Assembly (NCBI GenBank): GCA_910588095.1
Contig: CAJUQH010000001.1
Coordinates: 1 to 64,000, forward strand
Reading direction: 5' to 3'
Origin: an uncultured Eggerthellaceae bacterium
GTDB taxonomy: Bacteria > Actinomycetota > Coriobacteriia > Coriobacteriales > Eggerthellaceae
DNA: 64,000 nt
The position numbers were made by a program, and so were the translations under genes. Position 1 is the first letter of the stretch. Every line of letters starts with the position of its first letter. A model generated the notes under the pieces. The model was not told the origin of the DNA, searched no databases, and worked only from the letters and a program-made list of their open reading frames with translations. Shown here one piece after another: positions 25,298-32,622 of the stretch.

Positions 25298-27628
25298 TTA
25301 CACCACCAACTTTCCGAAACGGTCCCAGACTTGCTGCATATCGGTGTCGTAGTTCTCGTCGGTCGGCGTCACCTTGCAAAGGATGCACTTGAATGGAGCG
25401 CCGAACCCCAGCTTGCCAATGTATTTATGAGGGATGAGCTCGTTGATATTAGAGCGCCATACTTCATAGAGACTCGGCTCTTCGGCATCCTTTTCGGGGA
25501 ACCAAAAGCCATGCTGCGCATGGACGACGCCGGGCCTCACTATCTGGGACACTTTTGCCTTCAGCATGCATTTGCCGAAAGGATTCGAGACCTCTACCCA
25601 CTGGCCATCGGTCACGCCATACTTCTGCGCATCGGCAGGGTTAATCTCGATGAGCGGGTCAGGATTCATCTCACGCAGATAGGGGATCTGCTTCCCTTCC
25701 GAGTGGAAGTAACAGTAGGTGCGTGCGCCAGTGGTCAAGACCAGAGGGAACTCCTCAGCTAAGTCGGGAGTAGAGACGGGCGAAAGCTGCGGCTCCATGT
25801 AATAGGGAAGCGGATCTTCCCCGAACTGGCGGAACATGGTCGAGTAAAGCTCTACTCGGCCAGTAGGTGTATTGAACCCCGGCTGGCCATCTGGGCGCAA
25901 GCGGCCTGTCTCGTACTTGCGATAGCCGCACATCTCGGTCTTTTGGTGCACGACCTCCTCGCGAAGCTCTTCGAAGGTCTGCTTGTAACCTAAGCGGTAG
26001 TCGGCCAGGAAGTCATAGTAATCTTCATACTTCTCGAAATTGACGGGCATGCAGCGCCGACCCAGCTCATACATTATCTCACAGTCACCCTTGCAATCAC
26101 CCACAGTGATGGACTTGTTGACCGCACCTGCCATGATAGGCGACGCCCCATAATGCGTGTAGACAACCGTGTCATGCTCGACAGTAGAAGAAAGCGGCAG
26201 GAACACCTCGCAGCATGCTTGGATTGTGGGGGTCATCCACACATCGATGCCGAAGCACCATTCCAGGTTCTCCACCATTGCATCATGCCAGCGCTTCGGC
26301 TGGGCCGCGCAAGTGCCCGCCAGGAAGTTCGTGTCTTCGAAGCCTCCCATCTTGAAGGCATAAGGCTCGCCGGTCTCCAGAGCATCAAGCACCATATCGC
26401 ACTGAGCGTTGAGCACAAGGCCCACATAGGCCGGATATTCCTTTATGCCCATGATCTTCGATTGCAGCTCAGGGCCCAGATTGTTCCAGCCGAAACCCAG
26501 CTCCAAGCCGTCGTTCACATCGCCGATGAGCTGGCCGCCCGGCACATCGATGTTGCCCGTTATGGCCTCGAGAGCCAATACGCAATGGCCTGCCTGGACG
26601 CCGTTGGATTTCTGGTCGATCGCCAGACCCCAGGCGATCTGAGCAGGTTTGGCCGCAGCATAAACGCGGGCCGCTTCGCGAATCTGGTCAGCGTCCAGGC
26701 CGCAGATCTCTGCCGCTTTCTCCGGTGGCATATCCTTCACGCGCTCAGATAGCTGCTCGAAGCCATAGCACCATTTCTCGACGAAATCATGGTCGTAGAG
26801 GTCTTCTGTGATGATGACATTGAGCATGGCCATGCCCAGAGCGGCATCGGTGCCAGGGCGTAGGCGCAGGTGCCAGTCGGCGCGCGTAGAAACCCAGTTC
26901 ACGCGGGGGTCGATAACCATGAGCTTCGAGCCACGGCGCATCATGTCGATGGCCGCATGGCCGAACAGCCCATCACCATTGGATGGCAAAGGCTCCTTGC
27001 CCCAGAACACGATGAGCTCAGGTAGCGTGAACTGCGGGTCATCGTAGCGGCCCGGCAAGCCGCCAGCATAATCCATCTCTGGGTAGGTCGCGCCCAACAC
27101 GTATGTGGTGCCAGCGACACGCGGAATATAGCAGGAATAGCCTGACTGCGTATAGCAGGCATTCGGCGTGCCGATGCAGGCATGCGCATAGGCCGGAAGC
27201 ATAGGGCCGCCCTCGCGACCGGTGCCGCCCATCAGCAGGATGGACTCTGCGCCGTAGTTCTCTTTGTAGTACGCCACCTTCTCCGCGATAAGGTCATAGG
27301 CTTCATCCCACGTGATGCGCTCCCACTTGTCTTTGCCGCGATCCTCGCGAGCGCGCTTCATCGGGTAACGGATACGGTCTGGGTTGTAGACATAATCGCG
27401 TATGGTCAGGCACCGCACGCATAGGCGCCCGTTGGTGATGGGGTGGTTCTCGTCGCCTTCCACCTTCACCAGCTCCCCATCGCCATTGACGTAGGTTTTG
27501 ATGCCGCAACCAGTGGGGTGGCAGCCTGGCGGAGACCAGGCACATCCACGCGTGACGGTCAAGCCGTCTTCTTCGAAGCGCCAAGGCTTGCCGATGTCGG
27601 CCATGCCCTGTCCTTTGAAAATCTTCAT
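25298..27628 (-). CDS. Molybdopterin-dependent oxidoreductase, DMSO reductase superfamily (catalytic subunit 2)
   Basis: A 776-residue paralogue of the enzyme at 21694-24060, with the same unusual cluster spacing (C29-x6-C36-x4-C41, then C70 in GRLCVRC), the same candidate molybdenum-ligand motif (GYSCYIPR, about C166) and a matching C-terminus. It has no twin-arginine signal. The ATG at 27628 has GAGGAGAAGG directly upstream; an ATG at 27604 is an alternative start. The two enzymes differ clearly along their length, so they probably act on different or successive substrates rather than being recent copies. The gene follows the zinc-ribbon gene by 49 bases. Confidence 0.9.
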   Translation of the reverse strand: MKIFKGQGMADIGKPWRFEEDGLTVTRGCAWSPPGCHPTGCGIKTYVNGDGELVKVEGDENHPITNGRLCVRCLTIRDYVYNPDRIRYPMKRAREDRGKDKWERITWDEAYDLIAEKVAYYKENYGAESILLMGGTGREGGPMLPAYAHACIGTPNACYTQSGYSCYIPRVAGTTYVLGATYPEMDYAGGLPGRYDDPQFTLPELIVFWGKEPLPSNGDGLFGHAAIDMMRRGSKLMVIDPRVNWVSTRADWHLRLRPGTDAALGMAMLNVIITEDLYDHDFVEKWCYGFEQLSERVKDMPPEKAAEICGLDADQIREAARVYAAAKPAQIAWGLAIDQKSNGVQAGHCVLALEAITGNIDVPGGQLIGDVNDGLELGFGWNNLGPELQSKIMGIKEYPAYVGLVLNAQCDMVLDALETGEPYAFKMGGFEDTNFLAGTCAAQPKRWHDAMVENLEWCFGIDVWMTPTIQACCEVFLPLSSTVEHDTVVYTHYGASPIMAGAVNKSITVGDCKGDCEIMYELGRRCMPVNFEKYEDYYDFLADYRLGYKQTFEELREEVVHQKTEMCGYRKYETGRLRPDGQPGFNTPTGRVELYSTMFRQFGEDPLPYYMEPQLSPVSTPDLAEEFPLVLTTGARTYCYFHSEGKQIPYLREMNPDPLIEINPADAQKYGVTDGQWVEVSNPFGKCMLKAKVSQIVRPGVVHAQHGFWFPEKDAEEPSLYEVWRSNINELIPHKYIGKLGFGAPFKCILCKVTPTDENYDTDMQQVWDRFGKLVV

Positions 27629-27677
27629 GCCTTCTCCTCTCTCAGGGCCTCATTGCGACCCTGGATGCAAGCCTCTC

Positions 27678-27923
27678 CTATTGCCCCGGAGGCTTCGGGG
27701 CTCCCGGCATAGCAGGCGCACCAGGAACTGCAGGGGATCCCGGCGCATTCGGTGCGCCTGGCATTCCCGAAGCTTCAGCCCCTGGCACGAAGTAAGGGCT
27801 CGCTGATTCTTGGTCGGGCAGCAAGGCTCCGCATGCCGGACAAACCTTGTCCTGCGCACCTACTTTGGTCCCGCATTCGAGACAGGCGATGTCCATCTCG
27901 ATAGCCGCAGGTCTAAAACACAT
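27678..27923 (-). CDS. Zinc-ribbon protein with Pro-Gly-Ala tail
   Basis: An 81-residue protein. ATG 27923 has AAGGAGG nine bases upstream. The N-terminal half is a zinc ribbon (CLECGTKVGAQDKVCPACGALL). The C-terminal half is a low-complexity tail of PGAP-like triplets, collagen-like but too short for a triple helix. It precedes molybdoenzyme 2 and mirrors the zinc-ribbon gene at 20430-20612. Function unknown. Confidence 0.55.
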   Translation of the reverse strand: MCFRPAAIEMDIACLECGTKVGAQDKVCPACGALLPDQESASPYFVPGAEASGMPGAPNAPGSPAVPGAPAMPGAPKPPGQ

Positions 27924-28247
27924 GGACCCTGATCCTCCTTCCTTCAAGGGGTGCCGCCAGCAAGCCCTCGACAGCAACCGTAAGCCGTGCCATCGTGTGC
28001 GCAGAGCGCTGGTGCGACACGCCGTCAAGGCGTCCCCTTTCTTGCTGAATATCCAATCGAACTGCATGGCTCTGAGACAGAAGCTACCGGACGCCGAGCA
28101 AGCCGAGAATCGTACGCAAATAAGGAAAGCTTCGCCGAAACCTCATACTTAAGGTCTAGACGAGAGAAGTATGAGGCCGAGGCTGATGCCAACACGATCA
28201 AGGAATCAGCTTTGGAGCCAGGAACCAGGCTCTATGAGCCGCCAAGG
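27924..28247. other. Intergenic region between the zinc-ribbon gene and the MFS gene terminator
   Basis: About 320 bases with no convincing coding region. It should contain the promoter of the zinc-ribbon, molybdoenzyme 2 and ferredoxin 2 genes, but I could not identify clear -35 and -10 elements. Confidence 0.35.
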
Positions 28248-28274
28248 AAAAGGGGTGGACAGCGCCACCCCTTT
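28248..28274 (-). terminator. Intrinsic terminator after the MFS transporter gene
   Basis: The stem AAAGGGGTGG/CCACCCCTTT with a six-base loop is followed, read leftwards, by TTCC. It lies 50 bases after the MFS stop. Confidence 0.8.
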
Positions 28275-28324
28275 CGAAAGCCCCAGTGCCCATCAGGCAC
28301 GAATGCAGTACCCGTTCGGACACC

Positions 28325-29536
28325 TTATTTCAGATGCTTGCGCACCACCGCGAAGAAGATGATGATGCAGATGACATAGCAAGGCACCAGCGAGATATAC
28401 GAACCCGTTGCCCAGCCGAAAGCCGTGATGGCCTGCCCCATGAAGATGGCGCCGATGAACATGCCCAGATTCTGGGTAAAAGCCACGAGGCTATTGGCTG
28501 CCGGCACATCATCGGGTTCGACCGTATCTGGCGTAGCCTGCCAGATAACAGAGGGAACAAAGCCTCCCGCTATGCCCGCCAGCACCATAATGCCCCAATA
28601 CAGGTTCGGGTCTTGGCAGGTGAAGACCACCGCCGTGTAGGCAACACCGCCCACCAACGCAAAAAGCAGAATCCATTTGCGGGTCTTCAGCAAATCGGAA
28701 AGCCAGCCTGAGAGCGGCGCGCAAACGGCACCCGCTACGCCGAAAGCCGAGGCAATGGCGGTAGCGAACACCAACGTGGTCTGGAGCTCCTGGCTCAGAT
28801 AGGTAGTCAAGAATCCATTGATGGCCATGAAAGCAGCCTCGTCGAACAAGAAGATAAGGGCCAAGCCCCACAACGCCGGATTCTTGTATGCCCGGCCGAA
28901 TACCGCCGGACCGTGCGGAACCTGCTCGTCTTCGGATTGCTGCGGGTCGGCTGGCTCACGGTACAGCGCCACGAACAGAACGCCCACGATGATGTCGAAT
29001 ACTACCGTACCCCACCATACAGCCTGCCACGGCATGCCCAGCGCCTCAACGACCCATCCATAAAGCACTGGACAGATGCACATAGCCAGCGCTACCCACA
29101 TGGCCCAAATGCCCAAGGGCAAACCGCGCTTCTCAGCCTTGAACCACGGGGCTATGGCCGAAGCTCCTGCCACGCCCATAACGCCCATGCCAGCCCCTTC
29201 GAACACACGGCTGATCATGAACACCGTCACATCGGTGGTCGCGGCGCCAATAACAGAGCCTACTATGGCGCACCCGATAGCCACCAGAACCACGTTGCGG
29301 ATGCCTAGCTTGTTGATAAGAGCAGCCGTAGGAAACGCCATGACGAACCCCAGGACATAGAACAAGGCTATGACCCAACCTAGCGTGTCGGGGCCGATGG
29401 CGAACTGCTCCATGATGACTGGCGCCAGAGCAGTCACCTTTGCCATATTCGCTGGCGCCGTGAAGCCCGCCAGGAACGTGACCGCTAAAATGACCCACCC
29501 ATAGCCAGAGGCTGTGCTCTTCGTTCTTGTTGCCAT
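28325..29536 (-). CDS. Major facilitator superfamily transporter
   Basis: A 403-residue protein with twelve hydrophobic helices and MFS landmarks: GWVIALFYVLGFVMAFPTAALINKLGIRN after helix 2 and a charged central loop (PADPQQSEDEQ) between the two six-helix halves. It resembles anion or organic-acid carriers such as the oxalate/formate type, but the substrate cannot be read from the sequence. ATG 29536 has GAGGGAGGG ten bases upstream. It lies between the membrane LuxR regulator and the molybdoenzyme genes, so import of the substrate or export of the product of those enzymes is likely. Confidence 0.88.
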   Translation of the reverse strand: MATRTKSTASGYGWVILAVTFLAGFTAPANMAKVTALAPVIMEQFAIGPDTLGWVIALFYVLGFVMAFPTAALINKLGIRNVVLVAIGCAIVGSVIGAATTDVTVFMISRVFEGAGMGVMGVAGASAIAPWFKAEKRGLPLGIWAMWVALAMCICPVLYGWVVEALGMPWQAVWWGTVVFDIIVGVLFVALYREPADPQQSEDEQVPHGPAVFGRAYKNPALWGLALIFLFDEAAFMAINGFLTTYLSQELQTTLVFATAIASAFGVAGAVCAPLSGWLSDLLKTRKWILLFALVGGVAYTAVVFTCQDPNLYWGIMVLAGIAGGFVPSVIWQATPDTVEPDDVPAANSLVAFTQNLGMFIGAIFMGQAITAFGWATGSYISLVPCYVICIIIFFAVVRKHLK

Positions 29537-29781
29537 GAATATCCCTCCCTCGGAATGGATTTCGGCCATGCTCTCCTCGATCGGGCCGCCCGCTGCCTAA
29601 CGCACAGGCGGTTACCCCAAGACCGCACAATCCCGGGATAGGACGATTATCACGACCTCCTCCCTTGGTTGGAAATCGGCTCTCTATACTGGAATATTCT
29701 TTATCGGCAAAGTATGAGTGCTTTGGGGTTCCGTCGTACCTTAGGCCCGATTTCCCCAGCAAGGACAGGCAATCCACCCTG

Positions 29782-31290
29782 TCAGCATTCGTCATCGGGG
29801 AGCGCGTCCGCCAATTCTTCAGGCGGCAGCTCGATATCCTCGATGAAGTCGAGCAGGTCCTGCCGTGAGTGCACATCGAACTTGCGATAGATGTTGTAGA
29901 TGTGGGTTTTCGCCGTAGACTGGGATATATAGAAGGTATCCATTATGTACTTGGCATCACGTCCCTTGAGCAACGTAGCCAAAATCTCACGTTCCCGCGG
30001 AGAGAGCGCGTACAGCTCGCAAGCAAGCTCGCGCTTCTTCTGATAGAGCGATTTGCGATGGCCGTTGCGCTCGGTAAGCTCTTGGGCCTTCATCTTTTCT
30101 TCGCTCGACCCTTCAATCACGGGCTCGAAAGGATACGCTTGGTAATTGACGCTTATCTGCATCCAAGCACAGACGATAACACCCAGTATCACACTAATCT
30201 GAAATGCCAGAGGCCATGTTTGGGCGGCTCGAATACCAGCGGTATAAAGCGCGCAACCTGCACCCATTCCCAAGAAGAAAATGGCACCCTCATGCCCAAG
30301 GAGCCAAAGCGGTGACATGAGATTGAACCGCGCTGTCTCTATGATGGCATTGACCAGAACGATGACGTTCAAGAAGACGAAGCAGAGATACGCACCCAGG
30401 AGCACCAGCTGAGCCAACGGGGGTACGATTCCCAGCAAGAGAAAGCATGCGGCAGTAGCAAACGCACAGGTCTTCTTGAGCATTTCCTTATAGGCACGCT
30501 CTTCGAGCTGCGCAAGCAACAAAGAAAGGATGCCTGCTATGCCCACAGCGCCGCCAACCCCTAGCACGAGGAAATCACGAGGTTGCTCAATGCTGCATAC
30601 CATCACGCAAGCACCGAGCATGAACCCTAGCAACACAAGGGTATGATTGTTTCCCTTCACCTTCACGCTGCGACGCTTGGACTCAGACTTGTCGCAGAAC
30701 TCGTTGAGCGGTAGGTCCTTCCGGCAGAACAAAAAGGTCATTACCATCGAGAACGCTATGAGCACTCCAACGATTCCGAAGCTGTACCAACGTTCAAGCG
30801 GCAAGAGCACGACGATAGTGAAGCCTGCCACGATGAACACCGCGCTGACGAGAAGCATGAGAACTTTGCGGTCGAGGCTAGAAAGGTACTTGCCGTAGAG
30901 GAGCAGCGTAGCTGCGAAGCTGGCGCCAGCTAGGATATCGGCCGCCAACGACAAGCGCGCAGCCTCGCAGATGACCGAGCATGCGAAGGTCGCTGAATAC
31001 GCGCCGTACAGCACCCATCGACGGCTATCCTCAGCGAAAAGGTCGGCAAAGGATTTGCCCACGAACAGGAAGGCTGCGATGAAGAAGGCCACGCTCGTGA
31101 TGGTAAGGCTCGCGATCAACGCGCTTCCCATGTTGTATGCAGAATAGAATATCGCCAGAATCGCATTACAAGCAGATAAGCCGAAGCCCAAGAACCCATC
31201 GGTTATGACGGTGTTGATATCGCCTTCATTGGCACCGAGTGGCTTGCGAGCGGGGGGCTCCGGGGTTTCGTTGCGGGACACGTTCTCCAT
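29782..31290 (-). CDS. LuxR-family regulator with multi-pass membrane domain
   Basis: A 502-residue protein. The first 400 residues hold about ten to twelve transmembrane helices. The C-terminus is a LuxR/GerE helix-turn-helix (LSPREREILATLLKGRDAKYIMDTFYISQSTAKTHIYNIYRKF). Fusions of this kind are frequent in Eggerthellaceae next to molybdoenzyme gene sets and are thought to sense a small molecule at the membrane and activate neighbouring genes. ATG 31290 is favoured by GAGAGG upstream; further in-frame starts lie within nine bases. It is likely to control the MFS and molybdoenzyme genes that follow. Confidence 0.88.
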   Translation of the reverse strand: MENVSRNETPEPPARKPLGANEGDINTVITDGFLGFGLSACNAILAIFYSAYNMGSALIASLTITSVAFFIAAFLFVGKSFADLFAEDSRRWVLYGAYSATFACSVICEAARLSLAADILAGASFAATLLLYGKYLSSLDRKVLMLLVSAVFIVAGFTIVVLLPLERWYSFGIVGVLIAFSMVMTFLFCRKDLPLNEFCDKSESKRRSVKVKGNNHTLVLLGFMLGACVMVCSIEQPRDFLVLGVGGAVGIAGILSLLLAQLEERAYKEMLKKTCAFATAACFLLLGIVPPLAQLVLLGAYLCFVFLNVIVLVNAIIETARFNLMSPLWLLGHEGAIFFLGMGAGCALYTAGIRAAQTWPLAFQISVILGVIVCAWMQISVNYQAYPFEPVIEGSSEEKMKAQELTERNGHRKSLYQKKRELACELYALSPREREILATLLKGRDAKYIMDTFYISQSTAKTHIYNIYRKFDVHSRQDLLDFIEDIELPPEELADALPDDEC

Positions 31291-31766
31291 GAGCATCACC
31301 TCTCAGCACCTCAGATGCCCAAGGGCATCAAAAGCGAAAAGCTTGTTGCTGGAACGAGCCTGAGACACCGCCCCGGCAGATACTAGCATGACGCAAGCGG
31401 CATCATTATTCCATCGACTGTGTAGCATGAATGAAAAATGCTAGTCGGACTTGGGGTACGAGATAGCGAGGTCAGGCCTTCGCGAGCCGTGGAGCATGGT
31501 CACGAAAGCCAGTCTTCCCGTCCAGTATGCTTCGCTCTTTTCCGCCTGCGCGCCCATCCAAAAAGAAGCCTCGTCGGCCCCCGCGTCCTGCCACCATCGG
31601 CCTAAAGGACTGAGGAAGCGGAGCAGGTGAGGAATCATACCTCGTATAGGATAGGCAGCCCGCCTACTGCTCCCTAAGATGAAGATGCGACCCAGCGGCT
31701 AGGGTCGCCATCCCCATCAGCCCCGTCAGCCAAAACCAGGACGGTCAGTTCGAGAAGGAGCCAGCC
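31291..31766. other. Intergenic region between divergent luxR-type and FKBP operons
   Basis: About 475 bases with no supported gene. A 65-codon open frame on the minus strand (31441-31638) lacks a usable ribosome site. The promoters of both divergent units should lie here. Confidence 0.4.
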
Positions 31767-31931
31767 ATGTTCGATGAGAAGAAACGGCCTGAGAGCGAAG
31801 AAGACGGCATCAAAGCCCCTGTGAGCGAGATATGCGGCAATGCCGAGGAAAACGCTGCCAAGCTTATCGACGATGACAGCGACGTCACGCCCACCCAGGG
31901 GTTCTTCCTTACGTCGCAACGCTGGCATTAG
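31767..31931 (+). CDS. Small acidic protein of 54 residues upstream of the FKBP gene
   Basis: ATG 31767 has AAGGAG 6 bases upstream and opens a 54-codon frame that ends TAG at 31931, ten bases before the FKBP gene. The product is hydrophilic and acidic (MFDEKKRPESEEDG, later LIDDDSDV) and ends GFFLTSQRWH. I do not recognise it. The good ribosome site and tight spacing support it as a real gene in the FKBP operon. Confidence 0.5.
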   Translation: MFDEKKRPESEEDGIKAPVSEICGNAEENAAKLIDDDSDVTPTQGFFLTSQRWH

Positions 31932-31941
31932 GGCCTGCACC

Positions 31942-32361
31942 ATGGCTACGGTCGTGCGGTTCTTGTACCGAGGGTCTTTCCCCAACGGGGAGGTGTTCGA
32001 TGACGGCGGCTCCGAACCTCATGAGATCATATTAGGCCGCCATCATGTTATGCCGAAGCTCGAAGAGGCGCTGGCTTCCTTGCTGCCAGGCGATGAGCGC
32101 GTCGTGGCCATCGATGCTGCAGACGCTTATGGAGAATACGACGAGAGCGCTGTGCAGAAAGTGGCTACGTTCAAAGTTCCGGATGGGGACAAACTGCCCG
32201 TAGGAGAGACCATCGCGTGGAGAACTCCGCGAAGCGCCGAGCCTATCCCTGCAAAGGTGCTCAGCGTAGACAACCAGATAGCCACCTTGGACTTCAACCA
32301 CCCTCTAGCGGGGAAAGACATCGTGTATTGGGTGAAGGTGGTCGAACGCAACGAAGGATAG
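31942..32361 (+). CDS. FKBP-type peptidyl-prolyl isomerase (SlyD-like), second copy
   Basis: A 139-residue FKBP/SlyD-type protein: RFLYRGSFPNGEVFDDGGSEPHEIILGRHHVMPKLEEALASLLPGDERVV, an insert-in-flap region, and LDFNHPLAGKDIVYWVKVVE, which matches SlyD's FNHPLAG motif. It lacks a histidine-rich tail. I start it at ATG 31942, where conservation begins. It is divergent from the LuxR-type gene and mirrors the FKBP gene at 20632. It probably assists folding or maturation of nearby redox enzymes, by context only. Confidence 0.85.
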   Translation: MATVVRFLYRGSFPNGEVFDDGGSEPHEIILGRHHVMPKLEEALASLLPGDERVVAIDAADAYGEYDESAVQKVATFKVPDGDKLPVGETIAWRTPRSAEPIPAKVLSVDNQIATLDFNHPLAGKDIVYWVKVVERNEG

Positions 32362-32385
32362 AGCGTTCTCTATATCATCAATGTC

Positions 32386-32429
32386 GCCGAGCACCTGAGG
32401 GCCCTTGCATCTTTCCTCAGGTGCTCGGC
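32386..32429 (+). terminator. Strong hairpin after the FKBP gene
   Basis: A perfect 15-base stem (GCCGAGCACCTGAGG/CCTCAGGTGCTCGGC) with a 14-base loop follows the FKBP stop. Only an AT-rich CTATATATTG comes after it, not a clean T-run. Confidence 0.65.
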
Positions 32430-32500
32430 CTATATATTGTGGGCACGGGCACAACACGGACAACATGCAGATGAGGTGCCGAATTTTTGGAGGTTTTTCA

Positions 32501-32608
32501 ATGATTCGCTTGCAAACGCTGCGCAGCGCTGGCTATGATATGCGCACTTTGGATATGAAGGGGTTTTTCGCGCGCAACCAGGCAAAACACGCCCGCGCAG
32601 CACCATAA
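32501..32608 (+). CDS. Possible 35-residue leader peptide upstream of the transglutaminase gene
   Basis: ATG 32501 follows GGAGG with a seven-base spacer, an ideal ribosome site. The frame encodes a basic peptide starting MIRLQTLRSAGYDMRTLDMK and ends TAA 14 bases before the next gene. It has no signal peptide. It may be a leader affecting expression of the downstream gene, or a real small protein. The call rests on the ribosome site alone. Confidence 0.35.
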   Translation: MIRLQTLRSAGYDMRTLDMKGFFARNQAKHARAAP

Positions 32609-32622
32609 AGGAGCAACGCACC

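Noticed and set aside
31441..31638. 65-codon minus-strand frame in the luxR/FKBP intergenic region
   Set aside because: The only purine block touches the start codon and the product has no recognisable feature.
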